Made by a program: the position numbers and the translations under genes. The notes under the pieces were generated by a model, which was not told the origin of the DNA, did no database searches, and saw nothing but the letters and a program-made list of their open reading frames with translations. 6,313 bases of DNA, from the NCBI GenBank assembly GCA_027314685.1, contig DAHVAI010000333.1, positions 1-6,313 on the forward strand, read 5' to 3'. Source of the DNA: Nitrososphaerota archaeon (lineage in GTDB: Archaea; Thermoproteota; Nitrososphaeria; Nitrososphaerales; CADDZS01). Below are positions 1-5,173 of the stretch, piece after piece (the stretch's first letter is position 1; the number at the start of each line of letters is the position of its first letter).

Positions 1-109
1 ATGTATGCACACACTGAGAAGAGAGTGCCCTAACTAGCAATCTTACTCATTTGTTCTGCGATTCGTTCTTCTTTGGTAGAAGAACACAAACAAAGAGAGG
101 CCGACAAAG
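1..109 (+). repeat. Left terminal inverted repeat
   Basis: Positions 1-109 are identical to the reverse complement of 5107-5215 (paired coordinates sum to 5216). Beyond 109 the match breaks down, with 112-115 the last matching run. The tip reads ATGTATGCACACACTGAG. Positions 65-85 hold a perfect 8-bp hairpin (GTTCTTCT, loop TTGGT, AGAAGAAC). Read on the minus strand, 43-109 repeat the last 22 codons (including the stop) of the coiled-coil membrane gene at the right end, without the rest of that gene. The window begins inside or at the tip of the repeat, so it may extend further left. Confidence 0.95.
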
Positions 110-133
110 GTTCCCGATCTCAATTATCGACTT

Positions 134-372
134 ATGACTGAGTCATGGAAAATCTTGAGCAATTACGAAAGCATGATCCAACTCTTTAAGAGAAATCGAG
201 GCCGATGGATCAATGGTCACCCCATAACTCAGCTGTTGAAAGAAGCTTCTAAAAGGGAAGATTCAGCACGATGAACTAGCTCGTTATTGCGCTGAAAGAA
301 GATTTGACAGAAGAATCTGAACTTTGTTCTTCGCTGAAAAAAGCTTTGGCAGACCCTCGCTCAAATTGGTAA
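134..372 (+). pseudogene. Frameshifted small gene remnant next to the left TIR
   Basis: Three overlapping open stretches look coding when joined by two +1 shifts. An ATG at 134 opens 46 codons ending at TGA 272-274 (begins MTESWKILSNYESM, contains RGRWINGHPI). A second frame runs from about 258 to TGA at 318-320 (KIQHDELARYCAERR). A third runs from about 280 to TAA 370-372 (contains LKEDLTEESEL and SSLKKALADP). The first switch would fall in the AAAAGGG run at 251-257. Each segment has a credible amino acid composition, but none is a full gene. I recognise no family; it could be a small DNA-binding or helical protein. A real 46-residue protein at 134-274, or chance, remains possible. Confidence 0.35.
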
Positions 373-395
373 CCCTACTGAAAAAAGCTTTGGCA
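334..395 (+). repeat. Two identical 18-bp direct repeats with degenerate upstream copies
   Basis: CTGAAAAAAGCTTTGGCA occurs at 334-351 and 378-395, so the copies start 44 bp apart with 26 bp between them. A copy with three mismatches lies at 292-309 (42 bp earlier), and a weaker one starts near 236. The spacing is close to regular, but there are too few copies for a CRISPR array and two of them are diverged. They may be iteron-like binding sites for an element protein, or a by-product of duplicated LKKALA-type coding sequence in the decayed gene. Confidence 0.6.
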
Positions 396-406
396 CTCGA
401 CATCTA

Positions 407-480
407 TACTTCCTCACTTTCTCTCTTTCTTACTTTCTTTCATTCTCTTATTCACTCTCGCTTACTCGCTCACACTCTCT
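407..480 (+). other. Polypyrimidine tract in the non-coding left arm
   Basis: About 75 bp are almost entirely C and T on the plus strand (CTTTCTCTCTTTC, CTTTCTTTC and similar runs, only scattered A and G). Together with 481-569 this fills the space between the gene remnant and the first intact gene. No gene is visible here. Such strand-asymmetric DNA could be a leader, an unwinding or replication-related site, or simple low-complexity sequence. Confidence 0.5.
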
Positions 481-569
481 CGTAACGTATAACACACACG
501 CAAACAGAATTTCAGCTCCTGATTCTACAATCATAAAGAATAACATCAGAGCAATAATAATTTTCGATT

Positions 570-920
570 ATGGCGCAGACTGAAGAACAAGAAGTTCTTA
601 CTCATGCAATCGATGCCGAAGAGTACTCTATGATTCAAGCAGTTATCGCGAGAATCTCGGGATTGAGAATGCTCATGATAGGCGTTGCAGTGATCGGAGT
701 TATCTCATCGATTACAGTGTTCATCTATGAAACAGCGTATCAAATTAGCAGAAGCTTTCTCGGCAATGCGAACAATCCTTTGTCGGCGGCGCTTTCCTTT
801 GCAATTCTATCTGCCACTCCTTTCATGGCTATTGAGGGTTATCTTAGTTACCGAGTAAACAAGCACATCAGAAGACTAAGCAGAGGGAGATACGAACCTC
901 CAGCTGAAGAAGAGTACTGA
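570..920 (+). CDS. Small two-TM membrane protein, unknown function
   Basis: 116 residues starting at ATG 570. The first 30 residues are polar and acidic (TEEQEV, DAEEYS). A hydrophobic segment at about 33-53 and a second at about 71-93 flank a short loop (ETAYQISRSFLGNANNP). A basic stretch follows (HIRRLSRGR, 99-107), and the tail is acidic (PPAEEEY). This predicts an inner-membrane hairpin with a basic patch after the second helix. A weak A/T-rich box near 532-538 would place transcription start about 9 nt before the ATG; no Shine-Dalgarno is evident. It stands alone and faces the leftward operon convergently. I do not recognise the family. Size and two-helix layout resemble small capsid proteins of spindle-shaped archaeal viruses, but only in outline. 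Confidence 0.7.
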   Translation: MAQTEEQEVLTHAIDAEEYSMIQAVIARISGLRMLMIGVAVIGVISSITVFIYETAYQISRSFLGNANNPLSAALSFAILSATPFMAIEGYLSYRVNKHIRRLSRGRYEPPAEEEY

Positions 921-939
921 ATAGACAGGTCATCAGACT

Positions 940-1062
940 CTACGCAAAATCATATCTCGCTTTGATCGTGATAGTGTTATTGCCGTTGCAGTTCTTGCAT
1001 CTGACAATCTCGATTTCATAGATCTTTTTGCAATTAGTACATTTGATTTCTACTTCGACCAA
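940..1062 (-). CDS. 40-residue zinc-ribbon protein, last gene of leftward operon
   Basis: On the minus strand a TTG at 1060-1062 opens 40 codons to TAG at 940-942. The protein has two CxxC knuckles, CTNC (C8, C11) and CKNC (C22, C25), ten residues apart, set in alternating beta-prone sequence (VEVEIK, YEIEIVR, TITIKARY). That is the signature of a small zinc ribbon. A GAGGT sequence nine bases before the TTG fits a Shine-Dalgarno and decides this unusual start. It overlaps the end of the primase-like gene by 13 bp, so translation is probably coupled. Zinc ribbons of this type bind nucleic acids or protein partners; the specific role is unknown. The alternative is a chance ORF, but the Cys spacing, ribosome site and operon position argue against that. 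Confidence 0.65.
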   Translation of the reverse strand: MVEVEIKCTNCKKIYEIEIVRCKNCNGNNTITIKARYDFA

Positions 1063-1379
1063 GTTGGATATACCTCAAGACTTCCTTGGAGCCTCTTATC
1101 CAAATGTACTCCTTTAGGACACTTGCAATAGATCAATCTGGGTGCATTGTTCACTGTCTCTCCAGTCTTCTCCTCGTACTTTGGAGAGATTCGGATTCGG
1201 TCAAACATGTAATCGAATGGTTTGTTCAATTTGGCTATGAGGTGTATTCCGTGTTTGGTTTCGTACAGATCGAAATTCTTTGTGTCAAGATCAAGAAAGA
1301 AAAGACCTTTCCTTCCTTGAAGTTTAGAACCTAGAGCGTAGTACCAATTCTTGCGTTTAGGTAACTCCACTTGCTTCAT
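1050..1379 (-). CDS. Small protein with DxD and GxH motifs, possible primase-like or Rep domain
   Basis: 109 residues, beginning at ATG 1377-1379, which overlaps the previous stop by 4 bp. Residues 26-33 (LFFLDLDT) give a beta strand ending in D30-x-D32. Residues 40-49 contain ETKHGIHLIA with H43 and H46. Further on are RIRISPK (61-67), a CKC pair (C85, C87) with H92, and LEVYPTW near the end. A DxD strand followed by a strand carrying G-x-H is the arrangement of the metal and nucleotide site of archaeo-eukaryotic primases, so a minimal primase or replication-initiator role is possible. Spacing is shorter and total length far below a normal primase, so this is a lead rather than an assignment. 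The adjacent zinc-ribbon gene could act with it. Confidence 0.6.
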   Translation of the reverse strand: MKQVELPKRKNWYYALGSKLQGRKGLFFLDLDTKNFDLYETKHGIHLIAKLNKPFDYMFDRIRISPKYEEKTGETVNNAPRLIYCKCPKGVHLDKRLQGSLEVYPTWSK

Positions 1380-1699
1380 CTTCTTCGCCTCCGCCTCAAT
1401 CTAACCAAGTAATGCTTCATAGCGAGATAGCGACCCGTCGAAGCACTCCTGAGGTGCCTTCTCCCTAAACTGTCTCTTTGGATTACTATTCTCTCTTTGC
1501 GTCGCTGGACAATCTGAACTCTCCTGATCCTCACAGCTCTGATCTGTTCTTGCCTCTGCCTCTCTTGAAAGAAATCTGCAAGAACCCTAAACTGTCCAGC
1601 ACTGAGCTCTCTGTGCAGTCTTCTTTCTACCTGAGCCACGCTGTACGAGTTATTCACTATTCTTCGAAAAGTTGGAGAGAAATCAGCTAGCTCTGTCAA
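1376..1699 (-). CDS. Arginine-rich basic protein, probably DNA-binding
   Basis: 107 residues from ATG 1697-1699, overlapping the upstream stop by 4 bp and the next start by 4 bp. The N-terminal half looks helical (YSVAQVERRLHREL, QFRVLADFFQERQRQ). The middle alternates basic and hydrophobic residues (RIRRVQIVQRRKERIVIQR). A DSLGRRHLRS / STGRYLA segment follows, and the protein ends in RLRRRRRR. The extreme charge suggests a nucleic-acid-binding or condensing protein, with the Arg tail as a likely backbone contact. The SLGRR and STGRY turns echo the DSKGRF motif of the protein encoded just upstream. No family is recognised. It is translated within a coupled operon, so function is probably tied to its neighbours. 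Confidence 0.65.
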   Translation of the reverse strand: MTELADFSPTFRRIVNNSYSVAQVERRLHRELSAGQFRVLADFFQERQRQEQIRAVRIRRVQIVQRRKERIVIQRDSLGRRHLRSASTGRYLAMKHYLVRLRRRRRR

Positions 1700-2175
1700 G
1701 TGGTTGATACTTCCTTGACTGATTCAGATTGCGCGTCTGGAGGAATCTCGTCTTGGGTTTCTACTATCACTAGCTCGCTTTCGGATTCTGCCTTCTCTTC
1801 ACTTGCTGGCTTTAGGAATCTCCCTTTTGAATCATGCTTTCTGTTATCCGCGAGCGATTTTCTTTTTTCACTCAGGGCTCTCTTATCAGGAGTGATGTTT
1901 CTAACTGATTTACCAAAAAGCTCGGGCGCGAGTCTCTTTAGCTTGCCAAACAGTTTCTTTCCGTGCTCCAAATATCTCTGACATGTTTCATCAGAGTAGG
2001 AATCCTGCAAATCTTCTATGATTTCTGATTCCGTTCTACCCTGAATCAAGTCTACGGCAACTTGAATATGGATTTCCTTGTTTGCGATGGCTGCGCCATG
2101 AGCCGAACGCGCGAGATATGGGTTACTCTCTCGCAAAATCCTGTCGATTATTGGTCTGATTTCACTTTCTTCCAT
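1696..2175 (-). CDS. HTH-like protein with disordered acidic tail
   Basis: 159 residues from ATG 2173-2175; the gene overlaps the end of the 88-residue gene by 28 bp and its stop overlaps the next start by 4 bp. Residues 1-90 are helical. The stretch 38-80 (AVDLIQGRTESEIIEDL, then SDETCQRYLEHGKKLF) resembles a helix-turn-helix with a second helix of the recognition type. Residues 95-125 are basic with DSKGRFLKP, a motif common in small archaeal DNA-binding proteins. The last 35 residues are acidic and low-complexity (SEEKAESESE, IPPDAQSESV), probably disordered. It is likely a DNA-binding or scaffolding protein. I recognise no named family, and the HTH is judged by eye only. Confidence 0.65.
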   Translation of the reverse strand: MEESEIRPIIDRILRESNPYLARSAHGAAIANKEIHIQVAVDLIQGRTESEIIEDLQDSYSDETCQRYLEHGKKLFGKLKRLAPELFGKSVRNITPDKRALSEKRKSLADNRKHDSKGRFLKPASEEKAESESELVIVETQDEIPPDAQSESVKEVSTT

Positions 2176-2414
2176 AGCCTGATCGCCGCCTTGGCGTAGT
2201 CTCTTACGGTTCTGATGTTCGCTTCTGGATGGAGGTCTTGCACTATTGACATGACATGCTCTAGGTCGTCTTTGTCGTTCTGATCTAACGTTTTGAAGGG
2301 CCGTTTTTTCAACTCCTCAACGATGGAGTTTAGCACAAACATGCGTCTCTTCACGGTGTACGGAATCAGATTCTTGACCTTCTCTAACTCTTCATCTGAG
2401 AATAATGAAGTCAT
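2148..2414 (-). CDS. Small helical protein, first gene of leftward operon
   Basis: 88 residues from ATG 2412-2414. It is predicted to be nearly all helical, with charged helices (SDEELEKVKNLI, FVLNSIVEELKKR, KDDLEHVMSIVQDL) and a basic C-terminal helix (TVRDYAKAAIRLWKKVK). The end of the protein resembles in pattern the QRYLEHGKKLFGKLKR helix of the next gene product, which may mean a shared fold. A TATA-like box centred near 2441 lies about 27 bp before the ATG, so the mRNA is probably leaderless. It heads the five-gene operon that runs down to 940. No family recognised. Confidence 0.65.
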   Translation of the reverse strand: MTSLFSDEELEKVKNLIPYTVKRRMFVLNSIVEELKKRPFKTLDQNDKDDLEHVMSIVQDLHPEANIRTVRDYAKAAIRLWKKVKSDQ

Positions 2415-2437
2415 GCAGATAGCCTTGTGTATACGTT

Positions 2438-2445
2438 CATATATT
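2438..2445. promoter_or_regulatory. Shared divergent TATA-like box between the operon and the wHTH-cas1 genes
   Basis: CATATATT lies inside a 62-bp gap between genes that point away from each other. Leftward, its centre is about 27 bp from the ATG of the 88-residue gene, which fits a leaderless transcript. Rightward, a start about 26 bp downstream would leave a leader of roughly 10 nt before ATG 2477. TATAC at about 2428-2433 is a second A/T-rich candidate. A regulator bound here, such as the adjacent winged-helix protein, would control both transcription units (inference). Confidence 0.5.
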
Positions 2446-2476
2446 CACGACATGAGTCTTACTCCTGTCATTAATC

Positions 2477-2917
2477 ATGTCCTTTCTTGATTCTAAGAAC
2501 GAGGAACGAACGACTATCACGAATCTGCTAAAATCAATGAAGAATCGCGCTAACATAATCCGAGCCATAGCAAGAGCGGAAGACAACTGGTTAAGTGTCA
2601 AGGAGATTAAGGAACAAACGAAAATACGCTCAGATACAGTTGTGATTAACCATCTTCGAGCTCTAGTGAAAGCCAAGTTTTTCGTAACTAAAAATGGAGT
2701 CTATAGGCTCAATCCTGAAATAAATCCGAAAGAAATTGATAATCGAAATCTAATAGCATATTTGGCGTGGAAGCGCGGTAACATATTCTATAAAAAATGG
2801 TTGAAACAGACAAGAAAGAAAGCTAAGGGAATACATCCTTACGAATCTTGGTTGGCAGATTGGGATGGGGCTAAGCTTCTTGTCCCGACGTGGTTGCGTA
2901 CGACAGATATTGCTTAG
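2477..2917 (+). CDS. Winged-helix DNA-binding protein upstream of cas1
   Basis: 146 residues from ATG 2477. Residues about 22-80 read as a winged helix: helix NRANIIRAIARAE, helix SVKEIKEQT, recognition helix SDTVVINHLRALVKAKF, then a wing FVTKNGVYRLNP. This matches the general form of archaeal ArsR/MarR-like regulators. The C-terminal 65 residues are basic and aromatic (YLAWKRGNIFYKKWLKQTRKKAKG, ESWLADWDG) with no recognised domain; they may add DNA contacts or bind Cas1. The gene ends 13 bp before cas1 and is surely co-transcribed with it. It could repress the divergent promoter or help bind the TIRs. No ligand-binding or metal site is visible. Confidence 0.75.
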   Translation: MSFLDSKNEERTTITNLLKSMKNRANIIRAIARAEDNWLSVKEIKEQTKIRSDTVVINHLRALVKAKFFVTKNGVYRLNPEINPKEIDNRNLIAYLAWKRGNIFYKKWLKQTRKKAKGIHPYESWLADWDGAKLLVPTWLRTTDIA

Positions 2918-2930
2918 GTGAATTCGAGCA

Positions 2931-4046
2931 ATGAATCCTCTTTACATTGATTCCAGTGTCGCCTCAATTTCGTGCGACAGATATTCCCTGATCATTCAGG
3001 ATAAGAAGACAAATCGAATTATCGAGAAATTCAAGCCTAGAGATATTCCGTACGATTCAATCATCATTCAGAGGCCGAACGGATACATTACCTTTTCTGC
3101 GGTTTATTGGCTGGTAAAGCACGCGATTAGCTTGACCGTTCTAAACTGGAGAGGAAGCATTCTCGCTCAATTTCTACCTGAAGAGCCGATATCCAATAAG
3201 CTGAAGCTCGCACAATATCAAGCATATTTGGATAAGGAAAGACATCTCGACATAGCTAAGACGCTCGTAGAAACTAAACTCTGGAGACAAAGGGAATTTC
3301 TAAAAGCTCTCTCCAATTCATACGAAATTGAGATCCCTAGCATAGAGAAAATCAACTCGAAGAGTACCGATTTCATGAGAAATCAAGAAGCCCGATATGC
3401 AGTCTCTTACTTTGCAGAATTCGGAAAAGCGTGCAAAGTGCTGGGGTACGAGTTCAAGAAGAGAAACGTATCTGGCAATAACATGCATGCGCCAGATCTG
3501 CCTAACGGTCTCCTGAATTATTCATACGCGATTTTGCAAACTTATGTAAAGCGCGCGATTAACTCAATTGGCCTCGATAACTCGATTCCTTTCTTGCACG
3601 ATCCAAGAAGAAATGCAGGACTAATCTATGATCTAATGGAGCTTTGGCGCACGAATTGCGACTATTCTATCTTGCAGACCTTAGACCAATTGAAGAGAAT
3701 GAAGAGAACGCATTTTCTCACTGATGGTTATGAGGTAATGCTGGAGCAAGAGACAGTCAGAACGCTGATTGAGAAAATCAGGTTCAATCTATCTCTCGAA
3801 GAGATTCTCTTCAATTGCAGAATATTCGCTAAATTCATGGTTGGGAAGAGCAAGACGCTTTCATTCAGTTTGGGACCGATTCAAGTTAGGCCTCTCTTCG
3901 AGACTGATCAAGTGAAAGGCGCAATTCTCTCAAAGTCTTTCAGAGAACTGGGCATGAATAAAAGTACGCTTTGGTATCAGAAAAGACGACTAGAACAAAC
4001 TGGTTCATTGAAACTCTATAACAAGACGAGACAGTACTATGTATAG
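2931..4046 (+). CDS. cas1: Cas1-family integrase (casposase) with C-terminal HTH
   Basis: 371 residues from ATG 2931; GGTGA at 2916-2920 gives a Shine-Dalgarno ten bases upstream. Cas1 proteins are metal-dependent integrases that join 3'-OH DNA ends to a target. The N-terminal beta domain (1-85) leads into the helical catalytic domain. Metal-binding residues are present: E153 in NQEARYAVSYF, H223 in PFLHDPRR, and D234 with E237 in IYDLMELWR; LLNYSYAIL (194-202) is the usual helix before the His. After about 305 there is an extension not found in standard CRISPR Cas1: a helix-turn-helix at about 330-355 (SKSFRELGMNKSTLWYQKRR) then YNKTRQYY, as in casposases and related solo Cas1 proteins. With TIRs and no cas2 or CRISPR nearby, it is most likely the element's transposase. 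Confidence 0.93.
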   Translation: MNPLYIDSSVASISCDRYSLIIQDKKTNRIIEKFKPRDIPYDSIIIQRPNGYITFSAVYWLVKHAISLTVLNWRGSILAQFLPEEPISNKLKLAQYQAYLDKERHLDIAKTLVETKLWRQREFLKALSNSYEIEIPSIEKINSKSTDFMRNQEARYAVSYFAEFGKACKVLGYEFKKRNVSGNNMHAPDLPNGLLNYSYAILQTYVKRAINSIGLDNSIPFLHDPRRNAGLIYDLMELWRTNCDYSILQTLDQLKRMKRTHFLTDGYEVMLEQETVRTLIEKIRFNLSLEEILFNCRIFAKFMVGKSKTLSFSLGPIQVRPLFETDQVKGAILSKSFRELGMNKSTLWYQKRRLEQTGSLKLYNKTRQYYV

Positions 4047-4063
4047 TCTCTGACCTGATCAAG

Positions 4064-4486
4064 TTGATACCTTTCATAACTTTCATGATTCCTGTTACAT
4101 TTGCAGTGGTTCTAGTAATTGCAACTCTCATATGGGCAAAACTCATTGATCATAAACGACAATATGTTGATAGCTCATACTGGCGATTCAAAGGAATACC
4201 TCTAACACATCATATATTCGAAATGCCCGCAAATTTGTTTGTAGGCTATGAAGTAGGTCTAGTGGCGATATTACTCTATGATGTCGTTGATTTTCCAATC
4301 TGGAAATCGATCTTAATCCTTTTCGTGCTCGACTTGATCGGCAGTATATGTCTCTTGATTGCAATTTCGAAAGGAGCAAATCTTTTCGGACTAAAAGACA
4401 CAACCAAAAGAAACACTATTGCGCTTACGATTTTGAATTTGTTCATGTTCATAGGAGTATTTCTCGGGTTGACTTTCCCGCTCTAA
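4064..4486 (+). CDS. Four-TM membrane protein, unknown function
   Basis: Up to 140 residues from TTG 4064; the in-frame ATG at 4085 (residue 8) is an equally good start and would give 133 residues. Hydrophobic segments lie at about 5-27, 56-73, 79-102 and 118-138, separated by polar loops (KLIDHKRQYVDSSYWRFKG after the first; SKGANLFGLKDTTKRN before the last). This is an integral membrane protein with both ends probably on the same side. It begins 17 bp after the cas1 stop and is probably in the same transcript. There are no catalytic motifs, and I recognise no family. A membrane protein in a transposon could serve exclusion, toxin or immunity functions, but nothing in the sequence decides this. 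Confidence 0.7.
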   Translation: MIPFITFMIPVTFAVVLVIATLIWAKLIDHKRQYVDSSYWRFKGIPLTHHIFEMPANLFVGYEVGLVAILLYDVVDFPIWKSILILFVLDLIGSICLLIAISKGANLFGLKDTTKRNTIALTILNLFMFIGVFLGLTFPL

Positions 4487-4527
4487 TAACGAAAAATGAG
4501 AATTAGATTTCTTGATTCCTGAGCAAG

Positions 4528-4533
4528 TATAAA
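4528..4533 (+). promoter_or_regulatory. TATA box for the coiled-coil membrane gene
   Basis: TATAAA in the 81-bp gap after the four-TM gene, flanked by AAG and TC. It would start transcription about 26 bp downstream, near 4554-4557. That leaves a leader of roughly 12 nt before the TTG at 4568, or none before the out-of-frame ATG at 4554. The gene therefore probably has its own promoter apart from the cas1 transcript. Confidence 0.45.
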
Positions 4534-4567
4534 TCTGGCAATGTAATTTAAGGATGGCAAGATCTTC

Positions 4568-5173
4568 TTGTCTAGCAAATCAGAAACCGATTTGGAACAA
4601 TTATCGAGAGAAATAGCTGAACTAGAGGCTCAGCGGGATATTGAAGCAAATTTCTATCGTAAGCTTGGACTGACTCATAGCGAAGCAACTAGAGATTTCG
4701 GCAGAGGTTTAGACAAAAGCGCGGCAAAGGTAGAAGAGCTAAATGAAGAGATAGAGAGCAAAAGACAGCGATTCATTTCCATTGAACTGAAGGAGCTATT
4801 GAAAGCAAATCAAGCCGTCAAGGAGAGCGTAGAGGCTTTGAACGATTCCGCGAAGTCACAATTAGAGACTACTGAAAATCTTCTGCACGCGTCAAATGAA
4901 CAGTCGGATCTCACGAAAAGAATGACCAAATCTTCCATCAGATTAGAGAATCTCAGCAGTTTCTTGATACTATTTACAATAATACTAGCTCTTCTTGCCG
5001 CTCTGACAGACGCAGTAAATCTTGTAACAAACAGCTCAGTTTCAGAAGCTGTAATGCATCAATATCTTATTGACCTCAGCTACGCTCTTCTTGGAACATT
5101 GGGACTCTTTGTCGGCCTCTCTTTGTTTGTGTTCTTCTACCAAAGAAGAACGAATCGCAGAACAAATGAGTAA
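4568..5173 (+). CDS. Coiled-coil membrane protein whose 3' end lies in the right TIR
   Basis: 201 residues from TTG 4568; the frame is closed by TAA at 4544-4546 and no ATG start is available. Residues 5-30 and about 50-125 are charged heptad-like helices (QLSREIAELEAQRD, EELNEEIESKRQRF, SVEALNDSAKSQLE), so a long coiled coil is likely. Two TM segments follow at about 130-150 and 170-191, and the tail is basic (YQRRTNRRTN). The last 22 codons including the stop (from L180) lie inside the inverted repeat, so half of the second TM helix is terminal-repeat sequence. An ATG at 4554 sits one base out of phase; a small frameshift there might have displaced the original start. Family unknown; possibly a membrane-anchored partitioning, surface or defence protein. 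Confidence 0.7.
   Translation: MSSKSETDLEQLSREIAELEAQRDIEANFYRKLGLTHSEATRDFGRGLDKSAAKVEELNEEIESKRQRFISIELKELLKANQAVKESVEALNDSAKSQLETTENLLHASNEQSDLTKRMTKSSIRLENLSSFLILFTIILALLAALTDAVNLVTNSSVSEAVMHQYLIDLSYALLGTLGLFVGLSLFVFFYQRRTNRRTNE

Noticed and set aside
292..395. CRISPR array suggested by 18-bp repeats and 24-26 bp spacers near a cas1 gene
   Set aside because: Only two copies are identical, the third has three mismatches, repeats and spacers are shorter than normal, and the stretch overlaps coding-like sequence.
1700..1981. Plus-strand ORFs opposite the leftward operon (also 1086-1334, 1478-1690, 2293-2490)
   Set aside because: They are antisense to a set of overlapping genes whose 4-bp junctions and composition are far more gene-like; products are Ser/Leu-rich as expected for shadows.
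2931..4046. Cas1 as part of a normal CRISPR adaptation module
   Set aside because: No cas2, cas4, effector gene or array is nearby, the protein has a casposase-type C-terminal HTH, and the gene sits between long TIRs.
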